Positions 32,025 through 36,824 of a stretch of DNA of 36,824 nt are shown here, piece after piece. The notes under the pieces were generated by a model. The model was not told where the DNA came from and made no database searches. It saw only the letters and a program-made list of their open reading frames with translations. How positions within the stretch are numbered: position 1 is the first letter of the stretch; each line of letters begins with the position of its first letter. Both the position numbers and the translations under genes were made by a program. This stretch comes from Kofleriaceae bacterium (GTDB lineage: Bacteria > Myxococcota_A > Polyangia > Haliangiales > Haliangiaceae), in contig JALHPV010000036.1 in assembly GCA_022842285.1 (NCBI GenBank), forward strand, positions 1 to 36,824, in the 5' to 3' direction.

Positions 32025-32067
32025 CTGTCTCGACGGCCGGAGGGGCCCGCGGTAGGGTCGCGGCGAC

Positions 32068-33039
<972 letters not shown>

Positions 33040-33091
33040 GGCTCGCGGCTTGCCCGCGGGCGGAAGCGCCGCCGAAGGGTGGTGCGATTCC

Positions 33092-33742
33092 ATGAAGCTC
33101 GTCCTGCACAATTACTGGCGCTCGTCGGCGAGCCACCGGGTTCGCATCGCGCTCGGCCTCAAGGGCCTCGCCTACGACTACGTGGTCGTGAACATCCTCA
33201 AGCGCGACCAGGACACCGACGCGTTCCGCGCGCGCAATCCCCAGGGCCAGGTCCCGGCCCTCGAAGTGATCGAGGACGACGGCACCACGCACGTCCTCAC
33301 GCAATCGCTGCCGATCATCGAGTATCTCGAGGAGCGGTTCCCCGCCGTCCCCGTCCTGCCGACGGACCCGTACCTCCGCGCGCGGGCCCGGGCCCTCGCG
33401 GAGATCATCAACAGCGGCATCCAGCCGCTCCAGAATCTCTCGACGACCAACGCCGTGAACAAGGCGGGCGTGGAGACGGGCGCGTGGGTGCGCCCGTTCA
33501 TCGCCGACGGTCTCCTCGCGTTCGCGCGCGCGGCCGCCGACGTCGCCGGTCAGTTCTGCGTGGGAGATGCGCCCTCGATCGCGGACTGCTGCCTCGTGCC
33601 GCAGCTCGCGAGCGCCCGGCGGTTCCAGGTGCCGCTCGAAGGAGCGGTGGCGAAGCTTCTCGAGATCGAGGCGCGCTGTCTCGCCATGCCGGCGTTCGCA
33701 GCAGCCATGCCGGACCAACAGATCGACGCAGTGAAGAGCTAA
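33092..33742 (+). CDS. maiA: Maleylacetoacetate isomerase (zeta-class GST)
   Basis: 216 residues. Isomerises 4-maleylacetoacetate to 4-fumarylacetoacetate with glutathione. The GST-zeta site reads SSASHRVRIALGLKG (residues 11-25), where many homologues have SSCS; the Ser is kept and the Cys is Ala, also common in bacteria. NPQGQVPALEV and LTQSLPIIEYLEE (glutathione contacts) follow; GDAPSIADCCLVPQL marks the C-terminal domain. ATG 33092 has AAGGGTGG upstream. Confidence 0.92.
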   Translation: MKLVLHNYWRSSASHRVRIALGLKGLAYDYVVVNILKRDQDTDAFRARNPQGQVPALEVIEDDGTTHVLTQSLPIIEYLEERFPAVPVLPTDPYLRARARALAEIINSGIQPLQNLSTTNAVNKAGVETGAWVRPFIADGLLAFARAAADVAGQFCVGDAPSIADCCLVPQLASARRFQVPLEGAVAKLLEIEARCLAMPAFAAAMPDQQIDAVKS

Positions 33743-33745
33743 ATC

Positions 33746-34894
33746 ATGAGCAGCAAGGTCTCCCCCGTCGGAATCAAGCGCCTCGAAGGCATCCACTACT
33801 ACGTGCGGGACCTCGAGCGGTCGCGGGCCTTCTACACGGGCAAGCTCGACTTCGCCGAGACCTGGCGGAGCGGTCCCGAGCTCGAAGCCTCGGGCAAGCA
33901 GCGCTCGGCGTGCTTCTCGGCCGGCAACATCAACATCGTGTGCAGCACGCCCGTCGGCGAAGGCGGTCGCGCGGCGCGCTTCCTCGCGAAGCACCCCGAT
34001 GGCGTCGGCACGGTCGTGTACGAGGTCGAGGACATCGAGCGCACGTTCGCCCTCATCGAGGAGCGCGGCGGCACGATCATCGACGATATCCAGACGTCGA
34101 CCGACGACGGCGGCACGCTCAAGCAGTTCTCGATCACCACCCCGTTCGGCGACTGCACCTTCCGCTTCCGCCAGCGCGCCGGCTACCGGGCGCTCTATCC
34201 GGGCGCGGTGGCGCACACGGGCGGCGGCTCCAACCGCTTTGGCTTCGAGGACATCGATCACGTCACGGCCAACTTCCAGACGATGAAGCCGATGCTCCTC
34301 TGGTGCGAGCACGTCCTCGGCTTCGAGAAGATGTGGGAGGTCGACTTCCACACCATCGATGTCGACCCGACGCGCAAGACGGGCTCGGGCCTCAAGTCGA
34401 TCGTGATGTGGGATCCACCGTCGGGCGTGCGCTTCGCGAACAACGAGCCGGCTCGCCCGTTCTTCAAGAGCTCCCAGATCAACATCTTCAATGAAGAGCT
34501 CCGCGGCGACGGCGTGCAGCACGTCGCGATGACGGTGAAGGACATCCTGGCCGCGGTCAAAGACCTCCGCGCCGCGGGCGTGTCGTTCATGCCGACGCCT
34601 GGCAGCTACTACGACCTCCTCCCCGAGCGCATCCAGAAGAGCGGCATCGGCAAGATCGACGAGGACATCGAGAAGCTGCGCGAGCTGGAGGTCCTGATCG
34701 ATGGCGATCACGATCACCAGTACATGCTGCAGATCTTCCTCAAGGAGTCGGCCGGCCTCTACGGCGACGTGAACGCGGGCCCGTTCTTCTACGAGATCAT
34801 CCAGCGCAAGGGCAGTCGCGGCTTCGGCGCCGGCAACTTCCGCGCGCTCTTCGAGAGCATCGAGCGCGAGCAGTCGAAGGCGGGCAGGGCGTAA
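33746..34894 (+). CDS. hpd: 4-hydroxyphenylpyruvate dioxygenase
   Basis: 382 residues, normal length. Converts 4-hydroxyphenylpyruvate to homogentisate using Fe(II). The three iron ligands are visible: His in EDIDHVTANF, His in GDGVQHVAMTV and Glu in PFFYEIIQRKG. RGSRGFGAGNFRALFESIE-type C-terminus closes the site. Starts 3 bases after maiA and overlaps the hmgA start by one base (TAATG). Confidence 0.96.
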   Translation: MSSKVSPVGIKRLEGIHYYVRDLERSRAFYTGKLDFAETWRSGPELEASGKQRSACFSAGNINIVCSTPVGEGGRAARFLAKHPDGVGTVVYEVEDIERTFALIEERGGTIIDDIQTSTDDGGTLKQFSITTPFGDCTFRFRQRAGYRALYPGAVAHTGGGSNRFGFEDIDHVTANFQTMKPMLLWCEHVLGFEKMWEVDFHTIDVDPTRKTGSGLKSIVMWDPPSGVRFANNEPARPFFKSSQINIFNEELRGDGVQHVAMTVKDILAAVKDLRAAGVSFMPTPGSYYDLLPERIQKSGIGKIDEDIEKLRELEVLIDGDHDHQYMLQIFLKESAGLYGDVNAGPFFYEIIQRKGSRGFGAGNFRALFESIEREQSKAGRA

Positions 34895-36051
34895 TGCTCG
34901 ATCGGATGTGCGTCGGCGACGTCGCCCGCAAGCACCACATCCAGCTGCGCGGCCCCGATGGCGCCCTGCGCTACGAGGAGTGCTTCACGCGCGATGGCTT
35001 CGAAGGCCCGTACACGATCCTCTATCACCTGCGGCGGCCGCACACGCAGCGGCTCGCGCCCACGACCCATGGCTGGGCGGCTCCGGAGAGCGCCGCGATG
35101 CGCCACCTCGCGAAGCGTCACTACGCGAGTGGCAAGCTGACCGAGCAAGGGAAGGGCTCGCAGCTCGATGGCCGCATCCCGCTCCTCTTCAACGAGGACA
35201 TCATCACCGGCGTCGCGTTCCCGACGGCGGAGGACCCGGTCTACATCGCCGACGGTGATGCGGACCAGCTGATCTACATCCACCGCGGCGGCGGGACGCT
35301 GAAGAGCGTCCTGGGCGATCTGGTCTTCACGCAGGGCGACTACGTCTACGTCCCGCGAGGGCTCACGCATCGCTTCGTGCCTGCGGCCGGCGACCAGCAC
35401 TGGCTCTGGATGTCCCTGACGGGCGGCGTGCACGTGCCGCGGCAGTGGCGCAACGAGGTCGGTCAGCTGCGCATGGACGCGCCGTACTCGCATCGCGACT
35501 TCAAGCGCCCCGTCTTCGCCGGCCCCGTCGACGAGGGCATCCGGGAGCTCGTCGTGCGGCGCGCCGGCGTCTGGCACGGCTTCGTCATGGACGACTCGCC
35601 GTTCGATGCCGTCGGCTGGGACGGCACCGTGTATCCGTGGGCCTTCCCGATCCTCAACTTCCAGCCGCGCGTCTCGTCGGTCCACCTGCCACCCACGTGG
35701 CACGGCACGTTCGCGGCGAAGGGCGTCCTCGTATGCTCCTTCGTGCCGCGGCTCGTCGACTTCCACCCCGAAGCCGTGCCCTGCCCGTACCCGCACTCGA
35801 GCACGCACTGCGACGAGATCATCTTCTACTGCGACGGCAACTTCACGTCGCGCAAGGGCGTCGGCCCCGGCTCCATCTCGCACCACCCGATGGGCCTCCC
35901 GCACGGCCCGCACCCGGGCAGCTACGAGAAGTCGATCGGCACCACGCGCACCGACGAGCTCGCCGTCATGGCCGACACCTACGCGCCGCTGAAGGCGACA
36001 CCAGCTGCCCTCGCGATCGAAGACGGCCAGTACCAAGACTCGTTCATCTAG
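34894..36051 (+). CDS. hmgA: Homogentisate 1,2-dioxygenase
   Basis: 385 residues, of the shorter bacterial form (animal and pseudomonad enzymes are ~430-445). Opens the homogentisate ring to maleylacetoacetate. Cupin iron-site region is visible near the C-terminus: SFVPRLVDFHPEAVPCPYPH, CDEIIFYCDGNF and SISHHPMGLPHGPHPG, giving the His/Glu/His set. N-terminal beta domain begins VARKHHIQLRGPDG. Last gene of the homogentisate operon; no intrinsic terminator follows. Confidence 0.94.
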   Translation: MLDRMCVGDVARKHHIQLRGPDGALRYEECFTRDGFEGPYTILYHLRRPHTQRLAPTTHGWAAPESAAMRHLAKRHYASGKLTEQGKGSQLDGRIPLLFNEDIITGVAFPTAEDPVYIADGDADQLIYIHRGGGTLKSVLGDLVFTQGDYVYVPRGLTHRFVPAAGDQHWLWMSLTGGVHVPRQWRNEVGQLRMDAPYSHRDFKRPVFAGPVDEGIRELVVRRAGVWHGFVMDDSPFDAVGWDGTVYPWAFPILNFQPRVSSVHLPPTWHGTFAAKGVLVCSFVPRLVDFHPEAVPCPYPHSSTHCDEIIFYCDGNFTSRKGVGPGSISHHPMGLPHGPHPGSYEKSIGTTRTDELAVMADTYAPLKATPAALAIEDGQYQDSFI

Positions 36052-36212
36052 GCGCCCGGTCACGATCCTGTGGCCACCGTGCGCCGCTCCGCCTCGCCTC
36101 GGCCGAGGAGACCGTCCGACGCGGTCGCGTCGTTCGAGCCAAAGTGGGCGCAACTCGCGCCAGTCGCGCGGTTTTGCTTGCCGCTCCGTAAGAGACGCTT
36201 TAAGCAAGCGCG

Positions 36213-36737
36213 ATGAGCTTGACGCGGACGTCTTGCAGCGTGCTCTGGTTGGCCCTGGTTGCCTGCTCGTCGAAGGGCGTCGGTGATTGGTCCAACGCCA
36301 AGGTGGCGACGATGTCAGGCGCGATCAAGGAAGGGACCGTCACCATCGAGTTGCCTTCGATGATGAAGCCCTCGGGGATCGCCAACCCACGCGTCGCGGT
36401 GTTCGAAGTGCGGACCGAAGATCGCGAGCGCGTGGCGTACGTGGAGCTGGAGACCGTGCCCGCGGAGCCCTCGTTCGACCGCGACTCCGCAGGGGCCGTG
36501 AGGGAGGGCAACACGCTCCTCCACGAGGAGCCGGGCACCACCGCGTACTCGTTCGCTTATCGCAAGGTCGGGGAGCCCGGCTTCCACGGGCGGGTGTACC
36601 GGTTCGAGGCGGGGCTGCTCTTCCGCTGCACCTGGGAGGTGCCAGCGGCGCGGGTCACGGGCGACTCGATCGCTGAGTGGCCTGCTCTCAAGCGCGCTTG
36701 CGAGTCGATGAAGTTCACGCCCGGCAAGCCGAGCTGA
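36213..36737 (+). CDS. Small lipoprotein of unknown function
   Basis: 174 residues from ATG 36213. The N-terminus MSLTRTSCSVLWLALVAC is a lipoprotein signal with the lipobox LVAC, so the mature protein would start at Cys18. No domain recognised; beta-rich appearance (VAVFEVRTEDRERVAYVELE). TTGCTT (36174-36179) and TTTAAG (36199-36204), 19 bp apart, could be a weak promoter. It is alone at the right end; its upstream 160 bases hold no gene. Confidence 0.72.
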   Translation: MSLTRTSCSVLWLALVACSSKGVGDWSNAKVATMSGAIKEGTVTIELPSMMKPSGIANPRVAVFEVRTEDRERVAYVELETVPAEPSFDRDSAGAVREGNTLLHEEPGTTAYSFAYRKVGEPGFHGRVYRFEAGLLFRCTWEVPAARVTGDSIAEWPALKRACESMKFTPGKPS

Positions 36738-36793
36738 CACTCGTCGAGCACCCGTTCCCGCGACGATCATCAGCTGTCTCGGCGGGGCGAGCC

Positions 36794-36824
36794 GGGGGGG
36801 GGGCGGGGGGGGCCCCCCCCCCCC
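36794..36824. repeat. G/C homopolymer runs at the window end
   Basis: The last 31 bases are ten G, one C, eight G and twelve C. This is unlike any flanking sequence and most likely a sequencing or assembly artefact at the end of a contig. Confidence 0.85.

Overview
The window is high-GC and densely coded, with overlapping ATGA/GTGA stop-start junctions. It looks like chromosomal DNA of a soil or marine deltaproteobacterium-like organism, probably Myxococcota. This is inferred from a Ser/Thr kinase fused to TPRs, an FHA protein, an NtrC-type regulator, single-domain receivers and proteins ending in AgmX/TonB-like domains. No rRNA, tRNA, CRISPR array, transposase or phage gene was seen. Both ends are low-complexity (a Gly-Ser type repeat at the left, G/C homopolymers at the right), so the window may be a whole assembled contig.

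Layout. 1-3.1 kb: the tail of a glycine-alternating repeat protein converges on a UbiB/AarF-type kinase gene, followed by a ribbon-helix-helix protein and queF. 3.15-3.5 kb: no convincing gene, but a promoter-like pair, several strong helices and a textbook intrinsic terminator on the + strand. This is the best candidate here for an undescribed structured RNA. 3.5-7.9 kb: a lipid-modification operon (FAD oxidoreductase, DUF1365, cyclopropane-synthase-type methyltransferase) diverges from an unusual MerR-TPR protein. 7.9-11 kb: feoAB with a near-consensus Fur box, and an HNH nuclease. 11-15 kb: a secreted protein with three DUF2541-like repeats, a Tat-exported pirin, a large inverted repeat, and trpS. 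15-20.7 kb: a membrane Ser/Thr kinase with TPRs and an M16 protease pair (one active, one inactive). 20.7-24.3 kb: an FHA protein, then two receiver proteins translationally coupled to a GMC-type oxidoreductase. 24.3-29.1 kb: a universal stress protein and pcm diverge from a histidine kinase / NtrC-like regulator / 2-oxoglutarate oxygenase operon. In that operon the regulator lacks the sigma54-contacting GAFTGA loop, and the oxygenase carries a TonB/AgmX-like C-terminal domain. 29.2-32 kb: a small membrane protein and a TetR regulator, divergent from a PF10118 diiron-like hydrolase and an SDR, with a perfect 21-bp operator between. 32-36 kb: a homogentisate catabolism operon (fumarylacetoacetase family, maiA, hpd, hmgA). 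36.2-36.7 kb: a small lipoprotein.

The clearest functional units are tyrosine/4-hydroxyphenylpyruvate breakdown to fumarate and acetoacetate, Fur-regulated ferrous iron uptake, and modification of membrane unsaturated fatty acids. The best leads for new biology are the RNA at 3.15-3.5 kb, the two-component/oxygenase operon, and the MerR-TPR protein beside the lipid operon.
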